Assembly: GCA_016712465.1 (NCBI GenBank)
Contig: JADJQZ010000001.1
Coordinates: forward strand, 1,860,001-1,924,000
Source of the DNA: Candidatus Obscuribacter sp.
GTDB lineage: Bacteria; Cyanobacteriota; Vampirovibrionia; Obscuribacterales; Obscuribacteraceae
DNA length: 64,000 nt
Reading direction: 5' to 3'
The translations under genes and the position numbers were made by a program. How positions within the stretch are numbered: the stretch's first letter is position 1; every line of letters starts with the position of its first letter. Under the pieces are notes generated by a model. The model did no database searches. It saw only the letters and a program-made list of their open reading frames with translations, and had not been told where the DNA came from. Positions 32,530 to 41,574 of this stretch are shown here, piece after piece.

Positions 32530-34578
32530 GTGTTGGCGGGGCAGATCTTAGATGATACCTATGAGGTGCTGAGGACCCTCGGCAGCGGCGGCATGGGTGA
32601 AGTCTATGAAGTGCGCCATCTGGTTTTGCAGAAGAAGATGGCCCTGAAGACTTTGAGGGCGGATGCGGCCAACCCCGACAACTGGCAGCGTTTTGTACAT
32701 GAAGCCCGCATTTTAGCCCGTCTTCATCACCCGGCTATCGTTGAGATTTACGACATGGCCGTCACCCATGACGGGCAGCCGTTTTACACTATGGAACTGC
32801 TGCGTGGCTTGTCGCTGCAGGACTACCTGCTCAAGCGGGGACCGCTCCCGGAAGCGCTGGCTCTTTCCCTGTTCGAACCTGTGTTGTCGGCTCTAGCCTG
32901 TGCCCATGAAGCTGGTGTTATCCACCGGGACATCAAGCCTCATAACATTATGCTCTTGGGAGAGGCGGAAGCTTTTGCCGATCCACAGTTGGCATCGGTG
33001 CGGGTCAAGGTGGTTGATTTTGGTCTGGCTAAGTTGCGAGGCGGCAATTCCCAGCAGTCGCTTACTGCCACCGGGGCGATCTTTGGCAGTCCGTATTATA
33101 TGAGTCCGGAGCAATGCCTGGGTCGCAGGGTTGATGAGCGAAGCGACTTGTATTCCGTCGGTTGTGCTCTCTTTCAGACTCTTACCGGGGCGGTGCCTAT
33201 TTCAGGCGCCTCCAGCACCGATACTATGAGAGCCAAGGTGACGCAGCCTGCTCCGCGTCTGAGCGAGGTTTCCACCCTCAAATTCTCCAGACGGACGGAA
33301 GAACTTGTGGCTGTCTTGCTGGCCACTGATGCCGAAGAGCGTTTCGATAGCGCCAGGCAGGTTCTACTCAGTCTCGAAGACCACGGTGAGAAGTCCGCCG
33401 GCAGGAGCAATCTAGTCAATGCCGCCGACGCCCTCTCTGAAAGCTCTCACTCCCATGCTCCCCAGAAAGGCAGGCGGAAATTGCTGCTCTTGCTTGGCGT
33501 GGGAGCCTTCGCTCTTCTACTTCTTGCTTCGGTCTGCCTGTCTTCTGGTCTGATGAAATCTGCCCTTCCGGCAAGCGCCCCGGTCTCAGGCTCGGTTGCC
33601 ACGGCGACCGTCGCCTCAAGTTCTCCCTCCTGGTTCTCTACCGTGGATTCATCCGGGGGGCGCGTCTTCGACTTCTCCTCCCTTCGTACGGGGCTTGCCG
33701 ATCCGCCTAAAGACTTAGCCTGGCAAGAGAAGACGGAAGAAGAGATGAGAAAGAGGTGGATGGCCAGTGAACTTGGCGAAATGGAGGAACTGGTCAACGG
33801 TGGAGATGGGCGTATTTTGGATTTGAGGCATGCGGTTTATGTGCCTCCGCAAGCGGATTTGCGCTTTCGACCAGGCCTGCCATTCTATCGTCAGCCAAGT
33901 CTGCTTTCACGTTTCCGTCTTGATGAAATTCACTCCTTTAATTTTCGTCCGGCAGCGGGGGACCGCAAACGCAGCATGTCTGATATCCTGCCGCAACTAT
34001 TCCCTTTCACCAGGCTGAGAGAGCTTATCTTTCGCGATACGCAGTTGAGCGCCGCTGACCTGCACGATATGGGCTTGCTGAAGAATCTTACCAAGTTAAG
34101 CCTGTTAACCGTGGATGGTATCACTGGCGAAGACCTGGCCAGGTTGGATTTACTTCTGAGGTTAAAACAGTTGAGGTTGGACGATTGGGGGGAACTGGCA
34201 CCCGTATTTGAAAAGCTCAGTCACTCGAAGCGCATCGAGACTCTGGAGATTCACACCAGTAACCTTTCCGATGCCGACATCGACAAACTTGTTCTGGTAA
34301 AGAACTTGCGTGACCTGCGCATTCGCAACTGCGATCTGACCGATGCACAGTTGGGCAGATTCTCCAAGCTTCCCCAACTATGCAAGCTGGAAGTCAGGAG
34401 TAACGCTATTACGGTTGCTGGGCTCAAGCAACACCTGCCGGAAATTCTAAGAAAACGAAGCGCCGCCGCCTCTCAAACCCGACTGGAAGTTATCCTGTCC
34501 GCTGATTTTTGCACGCCGTCCGAGCAGGAAGAATTTAAGAAGGTCTTCCCGTCCATCAACTTCAAGTATGTCCCCTGA
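32530..34578 (+). CDS. Receptor-like Ser/Thr protein kinase with extracellular LRR domain
   Basis: The 682-residue protein has a full PknB-type kinase domain: LGSGGMGEVYEV at 18-29, ATP lysine K40, IHRDIKPHN near 135, VVDFGLAK near 163, YYMSPEQCLG and RSDLYSVG. A transmembrane helix follows near residues 317-340 (LLLLLGVGAFALLLLASVCL). Outside is a linker and about six LRRs (LRELIFRDTQLSAADLHDMG, LRDLRIRNCDLTDAQLGRF). The layout is that of a bacterial receptor kinase, with the LRRs as ligand or partner sensor. The start is GTG. Confidence 0.92.
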   Translation: MLAGQILDDTYEVLRTLGSGGMGEVYEVRHLVLQKKMALKTLRADAANPDNWQRFVHEARILARLHHPAIVEIYDMAVTHDGQPFYTMELLRGLSLQDYLLKRGPLPEALALSLFEPVLSALACAHEAGVIHRDIKPHNIMLLGEAEAFADPQLASVRVKVVDFGLAKLRGGNSQQSLTATGAIFGSPYYMSPEQCLGRRVDERSDLYSVGCALFQTLTGAVPISGASSTDTMRAKVTQPAPRLSEVSTLKFSRRTEELVAVLLATDAEERFDSARQVLLSLEDHGEKSAGRSNLVNAADALSESSHSHAPQKGRRKLLLLLGVGAFALLLLASVCLSSGLMKSALPASAPVSGSVATATVASSSPSWFSTVDSSGGRVFDFSSLRTGLADPPKDLAWQEKTEEEMRKRWMASELGEMEELVNGGDGRILDLRHAVYVPPQADLRFRPGLPFYRQPSLLSRFRLDEIHSFNFRPAAGDRKRSMSDILPQLFPFTRLRELIFRDTQLSAADLHDMGLLKNLTKLSLLTVDGITGEDLARLDLLLRLKQLRLDDWGELAPVFEKLSHSKRIETLEIHTSNLSDADIDKLVLVKNLRDLRIRNCDLTDAQLGRFSKLPQLCKLEVRSNAITVAGLKQHLPEILRKRSAAASQTRLEVILSADFCTPSEQEEFKKVFPSINFKYVP

Positions 34579-34588
34579 CTTGAATGAG

Positions 34589-35386
34589 CTACTTGCTTCG
34601 CGACTTGCCGGTGCTCTTTTTCAGGCTGGAGATGCTACCTTTCTTTTCTGCCTTAGCGGCAGACCCTTTACCCTTGTTTGCAGTGCTCGGCTTCCCGGCT
34701 TTCACCCTGGCTTTGTCGGTGGAGCCTTCCTTCACCAGCACCATGCCCTGAAGCCCTCGCCTCTCTTTGTGGGTGACCAGCTTGACCCGAGACTTGGGAC
34801 CTTCCGGGGAATGTTTGCCGAAGTCTTCTGCTTTTACCTCAATAATGTCGATGGGTTCCTTGCAGTAAATAGAGAAGTGACAGGAAGCTTCCAGCGCCAT
34901 TCTGGTTATGGTGAGACCGTCGTCTACCAGATCGTAGATGCCGTAAAGGCAGCCTTTGGCAAAGTCTGAACCGGCTCCGCGGGCTGCGAAATTTCCGTAT
35001 TCGGTGACGGAGAGGTTTTGCGAAATGGAATAGATGCTCGTGGGCGTTGCCACCAGAAAAACGTTGTATATGGCGGCGAAGGTATCTTTGCCGGTGTCTA
35101 CCAGAGTGTAGTTCTTCTTCAACTCTCCGAACAAATCCAGGAAAAACTGAAATACTTCGTGGCGATTGGAGAATTTGTTCTCCATCATGGCGTGTCTGGT
35201 GCGATAGAGATGCTCGATGCAGTTGTCCAGAAGAGTGTAGCCGGAAGTGGCTATATAAGCATGTTTGAGTTTGATGATTTTGGAGCCGTTTACTACATCT
35301 ACCGCGTATTCACTGCCGGAGGTCATCATTCTGTCGGCGCCAAGGAAGACGCGACCGCCCTTTTTTACTGCTACCAGGATAGTCAT
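34589..35386 (-). CDS. Proteasome beta/HslV-like Ntn-hydrolase family protein
   Basis: The 265-residue protein starts MTILVAVKKGGRVFLGADRMM. After Met removal, T2 would be the N-terminal nucleophile, followed by D18 in GADR and K36 in GSKIIKL, matching Thr1/Asp17/Lys33 of proteasomal beta subunits and HslV. GAGSD at 137-141 fits the Ser129 loop. The usual Asp166 region reads SCHFSIYC, so that residue seems replaced. A basic Lys/Ser/Gly-rich tail (about 205-265) is extra. No ATPase partner (hslU, mpa) is nearby. Activity is probable but unproven, and Anbu-like proteins are an alternative. Confidence 0.75.
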   Translation of the reverse strand: MTILVAVKKGGRVFLGADRMMTSGSEYAVDVVNGSKIIKLKHAYIATSGYTLLDNCIEHLYRTRHAMMENKFSNRHEVFQFFLDLFGELKKNYTLVDTGKDTFAAIYNVFLVATPTSIYSISQNLSVTEYGNFAARGAGSDFAKGCLYGIYDLVDDGLTITRMALEASCHFSIYCKEPIDIIEVKAEDFGKHSPEGPKSRVKLVTHKERRGLQGMVLVKEGSTDKARVKAGKPSTANKGKGSAAKAEKKGSISSLKKSTGKSRSK

Positions 35387-35583
35387 TGATGGGGTTTCCC
35401 TCTAATTTGTGCACGAGACTCCTTAATAAGTACCCGCCGGAAACATTTACCTCACATTTGCAGTCTTGCCTTTGCATTGGGTTGCTTTCCCCTCAGGTTT
35501 AAAAGCCCCGGGTGACTTCCTCAAATTTGGGGAATGCATTTAGAATAGGTGTCTTCAGGTAGTCGGTTTCAAGAGGATTTTCC

Positions 35584-36177
35584 ATGGTTCGTTTCCTCAG
35601 CCTCTTAGCTCTTCCCTGTTTGCTCGTGATTGGAGCGGCGTCTCCCTCTATTGCGCAGGGTTATCTTCCTCCCGGTCAGGAAGTGGCCTCTGGTTATCAG
35701 CCCCAGGGTCGGCCGCAGACCGATCCGGCTTTGATCAAGCGCTGGTTTGCCGCTTACGATCAGGTGCGGCGCCAGGCACAGATGACCCCCAGTGAACGCA
35801 GGCAGGCCGATGCCATGCTTTCCAAGGGGCTTTCCATGTTTGTTCCCGGCGATGAGAAACTGGCCGGGCAGAAGCTATTGAACGGTTTGATAGGCAAATA
35901 TCAGCAAGCCATGGGACAGATGAAACAGTTGCCTCTCTATCCGGAAACAGAAAAGCTGCACCGGGGATACTACCAGTACTTCAGCGATGCCAGAAATCTC
36001 TTCTCCGACTACATAAGAGTGCAGAACGAACCTTTTGCCAAAGATCCCAATACCGGTGAAAGACTTATCGGACAGATTGTGGTGCGCAAGGCCAATTTGA
36101 CCGACCTCGAGTCAAATGTGAAAGCTCTTGATGCTCAGCTGCGGGGCGGCTTCGGTATTGCTCCTTACCGCTACTAA
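35584..36177 (+). CDS. Secreted hypothetical protein
   Basis: The 197-residue product has a signal peptide (LSLLALPCLLVIGAASPSIAQ), a proline/glycine/glutamine-rich segment and then a helical domain (IKRWFAAYDQVRRQAQM, MTPSERRQADAMLSKGLSMF, GIGKYQQ-like helices). The ATG is preceded by AGAGGA. It is transcribed divergently from the proteasome-like gene. No family was recognised. Confidence 0.72.
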   Translation: MVRFLSLLALPCLLVIGAASPSIAQGYLPPGQEVASGYQPQGRPQTDPALIKRWFAAYDQVRRQAQMTPSERRQADAMLSKGLSMFVPGDEKLAGQKLLNGLIGKYQQAMGQMKQLPLYPETEKLHRGYYQYFSDARNLFSDYIRVQNEPFAKDPNTGERLIGQIVVRKANLTDLESNVKALDAQLRGGFGIAPYRY

Positions 36178-36204
36178 CTCTTCGCTTACTTTCTCAAACT
36201 GAGG

Positions 36205-37416
36205 CTAGAGGGGCACATCCACTTTTCTGGCGTAGAGTCTTTCCAGTGTATTCAGATCTCGCTGGCTGAGGCGGGAGTGCTCGTCGGTAATGGCATACAT
36301 CAAGTCGCCTTTTTCCGGGCTGTGTCCCAGTAAGCCCATGGCATGACCGAGTTCGTGGGCGATTATGTTTTTGGTCAGCAGATAACGAGCTTCCGGTACC
36401 TTTGAATAGATCAAGTCCAGGTTCACTTCAATCACCTGGGGCGGCACCGTATATTTGGGCCCGAGACTCGGAATATAGATGGGGACCGGTATGGCGCTGA
36501 TGGGAATGACTGCCAGTTTGCCCGATGGGCGCTTGGTCCATTTTGTAATGGTGTGCGCCCCCAGTGTGCAGTCGTTGATATCGGAGCTTACCCCCAGGCG
36601 ACTCCAGATCACCTTGATGCGAGCACCGGCCATATTTGTGGTTTCGGCAAACTTGACCCTGGCGCCCCGACTCTCCCAGTCGAAGAAGCCTTCGCGCACG
36701 GCTTTCATAAGTGACTGGTCTTGAATAGGGGTGATGTAAACGGTGATGGGCATGGCGGCAAAACGGAAGGTGCGATTCTTGCTGGCAGCCAGTACGTTCT
36801 CCAGATAATCCGAGGTAACCGGTTCGGTCTGGCTGGGCGGCAGGATGCGAAAGAAGTGCGGCGGTGTGGTGTTTTCCGTTGGTATGATGCGCGGCAGTTG
36901 GGCAGTCTGGAGAAGCTCTTTTACCCTGGCAATGCGCTCTTCCGTAAGTGTCTCAGCTGCCAGAGGGGCCGAGGTGGTCGGCAGCGGCAAAGGCGTGAAA
37001 CCTTGATTTTGGTAGGGCGCCGGTACAGTCGGTTGACTGAGGGGCTGAGCCTGATCAACGGGTGGTGTGTAAGCGGGTTTGTCAGCGGGGGGGGGTGCCT
37101 CTTGACCGGTGCCGCCCTGAGCGGCCGGAGTTAGCTGGTCCTTGCTGCTTGCACCCCGACGTTCGTCGACAAAGCGCTTCAACACTCCTATGCGCGAAAC
37201 TATGGAACCAGTTTGCGGACTGCCGAAAACAGTATTTTCCAGACGCTCGGTGCGCAGCAGCAGGGGCAGGTTTTCCTGGGCTGGTAATGAGAGGCTCTGT
37301 TCAATTTCTTGCAGAATCTCAGGGAAGGACTTTTCGCCGCCCTGGGCGCCGGCTGTCAGGGTCTGACCGGAACAGCACAGAAGGAGAGCAAGCGAGAGAG
37401 CTGCCTTGAAAAGCAT
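36205..37416 (-). CDS. Exported matrixin-like zinc metalloprotease
   Basis: About 403 residues from the signal-peptide start (MLFKAALSLALLLCCSGQTL). A long proline-rich linker (about 60-170) precedes a C-terminal metzincin domain with HELGHAMGLLGHS (zinc ligands H354, H358, H364) and the Met-turn DLMY. This matches matrixins (family M10). The frame is open to 37509, which would overlap the next gene upstream, but the internal ATG gives a clean signal peptide. The substrate is unknown; it acts outside the cytoplasm. Confidence 0.85.
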   Translation of the reverse strand: MLFKAALSLALLLCCSGQTLTAGAQGGEKSFPEILQEIEQSLSLPAQENLPLLLRTERLENTVFGSPQTGSIVSRIGVLKRFVDERRGASSKDQLTPAAQGGTGQEAPPPADKPAYTPPVDQAQPLSQPTVPAPYQNQGFTPLPLPTTSAPLAAETLTEERIARVKELLQTAQLPRIIPTENTTPPHFFRILPPSQTEPVTSDYLENVLAASKNRTFRFAAMPITVYITPIQDQSLMKAVREGFFDWESRGARVKFAETTNMAGARIKVIWSRLGVSSDINDCTLGAHTITKWTKRPSGKLAVIPISAIPVPIYIPSLGPKYTVPPQVIEVNLDLIYSKVPEARYLLTKNIIAHELGHAMGLLGHSPEKGDLMYAITDEHSRLSQRDLNTLERLYARKVDVPL

Positions 37417-37477
37417 GCTGGTCGGCCGCGAGGGCTGCTCAGACCATGCTTGCGGGAGGGAAGACAGGCACGGTCTA

Positions 37478-38041
37478 CTATTCAACGATTTCTTCCATGA
37501 CTTCATCAAGAAACTGGCACAGCTTGATGCGCACGGCTTCTTGTATGCGCACCAGCTCTTTTGAATAGCAGTAGAACTCAGCTCCCGTAGCTTTATCGAA
37601 GCTCATGGAAAAGAGGGCGCTCAAGGGGTCGTCCATTTCCGTCAGTTGGGCTTCCAACTGCTGAATGCCTATATTGCAAAAAATACTCTTTTCCATGAGC
37701 TGAGGCTCGCATATGGTGGTCATGCCGCCACTCTCATCGAGCTTGCCCCAGGTGCCCTGGAGGAAGCGGTAGACCGGAGAGCTGAGCTTCTCTTCTTCTT
37801 GTTTCTTGGCCGGAGACCAGAGCATTACGATTTTGGGGAAAACTGCCTTTTTCGGCTCTTTTTCGGAAAACTCTTCCAGATCTTCCGGGCGATAGCCAAG
37901 TAGCTCCCGGTTGAGCCAGATTAATTTTGCATCGGGCAAGTGTCCGCGCAGAGCACGCATGGTCAGAAGCAAGCCGTCTGACACGGAAAGCTCTTTAGAG
38001 GAAAGCTGCGTTTTAATGCGGCTCAGTTGGTCGTACAGCAT
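37478..38041 (-). CDS. AbiTii-like domain protein
   Basis: About 187 residues. The N-terminus (LYDQLSRIKTQLSSKELSVSDGLLL, then DAKLIWLNRELLGY) matches by eye the AbiTii domain, whose hallmark is an N-terminal helix pair ending in W-x-x-x-E-L-x-G-Y. AbiTii was named from an abortive infection protein, and such domains occur widely near defence genes, but the biochemistry is unclear. The ATG at 38041 was preferred; a TTG at 38071 would add ten residues. It lies just upstream of the matrixin gene on the same strand. Confidence 0.6.
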   Translation of the reverse strand: MLYDQLSRIKTQLSSKELSVSDGLLLTMRALRGHLPDAKLIWLNRELLGYRPEDLEEFSEKEPKKAVFPKIVMLWSPAKKQEEEKLSSPVYRFLQGTWGKLDESGGMTTICEPQLMEKSIFCNIGIQQLEAQLTEMDDPLSALFSMSFDKATGAEFYCYSKELVRIQEAVRIKLCQFLDEVMEEIVE

Positions 38042-38317
38042 CGGGCACCGGAGCGTTATAACTATGTCCAATATATACGAATTTTGTCTGATTTTGCCTT
38101 AAATCCCTGCGTTAAATGGGTTCTTTTCCGCAAATTTAGTCTCTTTGACCTTGCTTCGGGGTGAGTTACTTTCCCCGTGCGAGTCTGCGCTCTGTGTTGC
38201 CACCACCGGAGATGGCAAGGTCGGTGAGCGCCGCCTCCATCGTGATTTTCCTTTTGTAATCAGCCAAGTTGTGATAGTTTTGAGAGTGAAATCTATTTCA
38301 ATGTGACTTGATTTGCC

Positions 38318-38620
38318 ATGGACGATAGACTGAAAGAACTGGCTGAAATGAGGTATGGGCAAAGCGAGTACCTGAAGGTACTCTTTGACCTGGCCCTCGA
38401 GGACAACTGGTTCGATTTGCAGCATATGATCCAGCACGACATGGCCAAAGCCATCCTGGCCGACTACTCTTACGAAAAGGGGCTGGGCTACCTCAATCAG
38501 GAGGTCTTCTTCGATTTCTGGGAAGAAGTCATTGAAGTGGGCTGGTCAATATTTTGCCGTCACACGGGCTTGAGTCGGGAACGGGTCGATAAGGCCCTGG
38601 CCAATTTGCGAGAGCAATGA
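38318..38620 (+). CDS. Small acidic hypothetical protein
   Basis: The 100-residue product is helical and rich in aromatic and acidic residues (MRYGQSEYLKVLFDLALEDN, VFFDFWEEVIEVGWSIF). There is no signal peptide and no strong ribosome site. It is short but has clean coding character. No family was recognised. Confidence 0.55.
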   Translation: MDDRLKELAEMRYGQSEYLKVLFDLALEDNWFDLQHMIQHDMAKAILADYSYEKGLGYLNQEVFFDFWEEVIEVGWSIFCRHTGLSRERVDKALANLREQ

Positions 38621-38633
38621 TGTTGACTTGTTC

Positions 38634-38936
38634 TTATTCGCCTGTCTGCTTGAGGAAGAAGTTCATAGCGGCCGGTTCAAGACTGGATGAGAACTCAGGG
38701 AAGCCTCGATAAGCCGGTCCGCGAGCCCCTGTGATTTGCCCGAGGCGCTCTTCCCGCAAGTCCATCACATCCTGGATGTGTCCCTGTCTGAGATTGTGGG
38801 CCAGGTCCATGACGTATTCGGCGTCGGCGCCGTCCACCGGGCTCACGACTGCTGTCCGTGCGGTTTTGAGGGCACTCAATAGTTTGCTGTAAGAGACATT
38901 TTCAGGAACTTTCAACTCGCGGTCTTCTTGTTGCAT
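38634..38936 (-). CDS. Small hypothetical protein
   Basis: A 100-residue product with an ATG preceded by GAGAG. It contains DLAHNLRQGHIQDVMDLRE in a predicted helical region and no known motif. It converges on the neighbouring small gene. Function unknown. Confidence 0.5.
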   Translation of the reverse strand: MQQEDRELKVPENVSYSKLLSALKTARTAVVSPVDGADAEYVMDLAHNLRQGHIQDVMDLREERLGQITGARGPAYRGFPEFSSSLEPAAMNFFLKQTGE

Positions 38937-39197
38937 GGATTATTCTCTCGGGGCAATGGCTATTTGACTGGTAAGGGAAACGGGCCGATCGGCTTGTTTC
39001 CAGAATAGCCCCGGATTTTTAACATGCAAGCTACAAGGCATTTCATCTTCGTCCGAAACAGGCTCTTCCATGCCTGGCTTCCGCCTGTGATAAGCAGCCC
39101 GGGCTGTCAGTTTGCCTCGGGAGAGTAGATAGTTTGTAGATTTGTAAGGGTCTAGATGGCAGAGAATTTAACTGACCGGAAGAGCGCCCTGAGCCTT

Positions 39198-40331
39198 CTA
39201 CTGCTTGTATTTGACCACGATGGCCAGACCGTGGGGGAAATTGCCCTGCTTGTCCGTGACCTGGGAGAGTCTGTCGGAAGCCAGCGACCAGACGCCGGGA
39301 TTGTCGGCGGTGAATTCCACATCCACACGATCGCCGCTCGCTAACGTGACAGTGTCGCGCATGGTGTGCGGCTCCAGCGGGTCAGAGCCGTTCATCCCCA
39401 CTACTTCCAGGCGGTGCCCGCTCAGATGCAAGGGAATGGACTCTTCCGTCAGGTTGAAGAGCCTTAATCTGATGCGCTTTCCTGCCGTCACCTGCAGAGC
39501 TGGAATATATGGGGCAGTCTTGCCGTTGACGAGGAATACTTGCCGTTCCGTCGTTTCCGCCGCATTTGCTCCGGTCTGGGCCGGCAGAGCCTTTTGACTG
39601 TTTTCTTTCACCGGTACCCTGGTGAAAAACAAGCTCAGATCCTGGTCGACCCGGTGGGCCGCCAGGCGCGGATGCACTATTAAGGCTCCATAGAGACCCT
39701 GTTGTCTTTGCTTCAGATGCATGATCTGCGGATGGTAGTAAGCCGTGGTCTGGGACTGCATTTGAGGCACAAACTGGTAGACGAATGTTTCTTTGGAGCG
39801 CAAGTAGCGTTCAGGCTTGGGTCCGGTCTCCTCTTCGCCTCTGGTACTGCTGACAGGTTTGCCCGCCCTCGGAAGACCATCTACGCCGTGGGGCAGCGGT
39901 ATTCCATGGAAATGCAGGGAAGTCGGCTGTCCCAGCTCGTTATGGAGCACAATTTTGGTGGGTTCTCCTTCCCTTACATGAATTTCGGGACCGGGAATTT
40001 GACCGTTGTATGTCAGCGCCCGGAACTTTTGCCCGCCGCCTATATCCACTTCCGCTTCCTTGGCAAAGAGGTGAATTTCGTGCACGGCGGCATTGGAAGG
40101 CAATCTGGTGTTGGCGGCATTGGTCAGTTCGCTCATTGAGCGCAGGGCATCTTTGACTTCGCCTTTGATGGAGCCCAGTTCTTTGCGCATGTCTTCCAGT
40201 TCGAGTTTTTCTTTGGCCTGCTCAGCCGCCAGATCGTCAACCTCGTTGAACTGAGCCCGGGCAGCCGGTTGGCAGAGGGGAAGAAAGATGAGCATCAGGC
40301 TGAGAGACCTGAGCAAGAACTGATGCTTCAT
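39198..40331 (-). CDS. Reduced two-domain multicopper-oxidase-like protein
   Basis: About 377 residues with a signal peptide (FLLRSLSLMLIFLPLCQPAARA), a short coiled coil, and two cupredoxin domains. The first keeps LHFHGIPLPHGVDGLP, the HxH copper site and typical MCO loop. The second cluster, normally YHSH or WYHSH, reads AYYHPQIMH, and the C-terminal HCHxxxxH site is missing; there is only IPLHLSGH. It may therefore not be a functional oxidase and could bind copper differently. It starts seven bases after the UspA gene, so they form one operon. Confidence 0.8.
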   Translation of the reverse strand: MKHQFLLRSLSLMLIFLPLCQPAARAQFNEVDDLAAEQAKEKLELEDMRKELGSIKGEVKDALRSMSELTNAANTRLPSNAAVHEIHLFAKEAEVDIGGGQKFRALTYNGQIPGPEIHVREGEPTKIVLHNELGQPTSLHFHGIPLPHGVDGLPRAGKPVSSTRGEEETGPKPERYLRSKETFVYQFVPQMQSQTTAYYHPQIMHLKQRQQGLYGALIVHPRLAAHRVDQDLSLFFTRVPVKENSQKALPAQTGANAAETTERQVFLVNGKTAPYIPALQVTAGKRIRLRLFNLTEESIPLHLSGHRLEVVGMNGSDPLEPHTMRDTVTLASGDRVDVEFTADNPGVWSLASDRLSQVTDKQGNFPHGLAIVVKYKQ

Positions 40332-40338
40332 GCCGCTG

Positions 40339-41262
40339 TCAGCCTCTTGCCACGAGGGTTGATACCGGTGCTTGCGAGATGACCCGCTCACAGATATGAC
40401 CCATGAGGAAGTGTTTGATGGCGCCGCCGCCCTGGGCCCCGATTACCACCAGATTGCCGCCTTTCTCATCAAGCAGTTTGATAATTTCGGCATCGGGACG
40501 ACCGGCCTTCAGATGTATGGAAAGCTTTTTGTAACCCAGGGTAGAGAGTTCTTTCTGCGTATCGGCCAGGAAGACTTCGCCTTCCATCATCAGGTTTTCC
40601 TGCATGGCCGTAACAAAGGAGAAAGGAGTCACGGAGGCGATAATTTTGGAGACGTTGACCACATAAGTCAAAATCAAATTGGTCTTTTCTTTGTCCAGGT
40701 TGAGCAATTTAAGCGCCTTGATCACACTTTCCTTGCAGTTCTTGGAGCCGTCAAGACCAATCACCACGGTTTTAGCACCGGTTTTGTCCAGGCTGTCTTC
40801 ATCTGCGCCCTCGCGCAGAAGTATGGTCGATACGGGGCTGTGTCTGGCCACATGGTGGCTGACGCGGCTGAGAAAGATGCTGTCGTGGTGCTTGCTTTGT
40901 GCCAGCACTACTACATCGGCACCGAGGTCGCGGGCTACAGTTTCAATCAATTGCGCCGGGGGGCCTGAGACGATTTCGCTGTTTACCGAAGCCCCTTCCT
41001 GCTCGACTCCCTTTTTTAGAATGTCCAGAATTTTGCCGGCCCGGCGCTCCACCACATGGGTGAGATCTTCGGGGAAGTCAGCTTGGGCTTTCAGTACTTG
41101 CTCAAAGGAGGGCAATTCTTCCTTTACGTAGAGTAGCGTCACCTGGCTTTTATCGAGAGGCAAAAGCTTGGCCAAGCTCTTGATATTTACAAGCTCCCGG
41201 GCGGCTTTAGCTTCATCTTTATTGGTGCTCTGAGCCACGTCGATGGCAAGTAGAATTTTCAT
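40339..41262 (-). CDS. Tandem UspA universal stress protein
   Basis: The 307-residue protein consists of two Usp domains, from about 1-150 (ILLAIDVAQ, DVVVLAQSKHHDS, VSTILLR) and about 163-307 (TVVIGLDGSKN, NLVVIGAQGGGAIKHFLMGH). The second has a G-x2-G-x9-G loop for ATP binding, ending in GH rather than G(S/T). UspA proteins aid survival under stress. It is co-transcribed with the multicopper-oxidase-like gene, suggesting a stress or copper-linked operon, which is inference. Confidence 0.9.
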   Translation of the reverse strand: MKILLAIDVAQSTNKDEAKAARELVNIKSLAKLLPLDKSQVTLLYVKEELPSFEQVLKAQADFPEDLTHVVERRAGKILDILKKGVEQEGASVNSEIVSGPPAQLIETVARDLGADVVVLAQSKHHDSIFLSRVSHHVARHSPVSTILLREGADEDSLDKTGAKTVVIGLDGSKNCKESVIKALKLLNLDKEKTNLILTYVVNVSKIIASVTPFSFVTAMQENLMMEGEVFLADTQKELSTLGYKKLSIHLKAGRPDAEIIKLLDEKGGNLVVIGAQGGGAIKHFLMGHICERVISQAPVSTLVARG

Positions 41263-41574
41263 GATATCCCCGATCGAGACAAGGTCGTTCCCGCTTTGTC
41301 ACATATGTCAGCGCCTATATTCTAACCTCTTTGCCCCGTCTTATTCGTTTCTGGGGGCTGTTCTTGATATCGCTACCGGTGCGTGAGCGCCACAATTTGA
41401 GCGGGTGGCGTTTGTGTAGCTTGCAAAGGGGGCGGCAGGTTGATTTAAGTAGGTTTATTTAAATTGCCTCACATCTAAATGGAGAAAGATAAACCTTGAG
41501 AATTTTCTTTGCCGGGTGCACCGCTTGATAGCTATCTTCAGGGACAATAGTTCGAAGGAAAAGAGGAGTCCGCC
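41263..41574. other. Divergent intergenic region between uspA and purB
   Basis: No gene was seen in these 312 bases, which must hold the promoters for both directions. An AT-rich stretch with TTTATTTAAA lies near 41452-41463. No clear -35/-10 pair was assigned. Confidence 0.35.
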
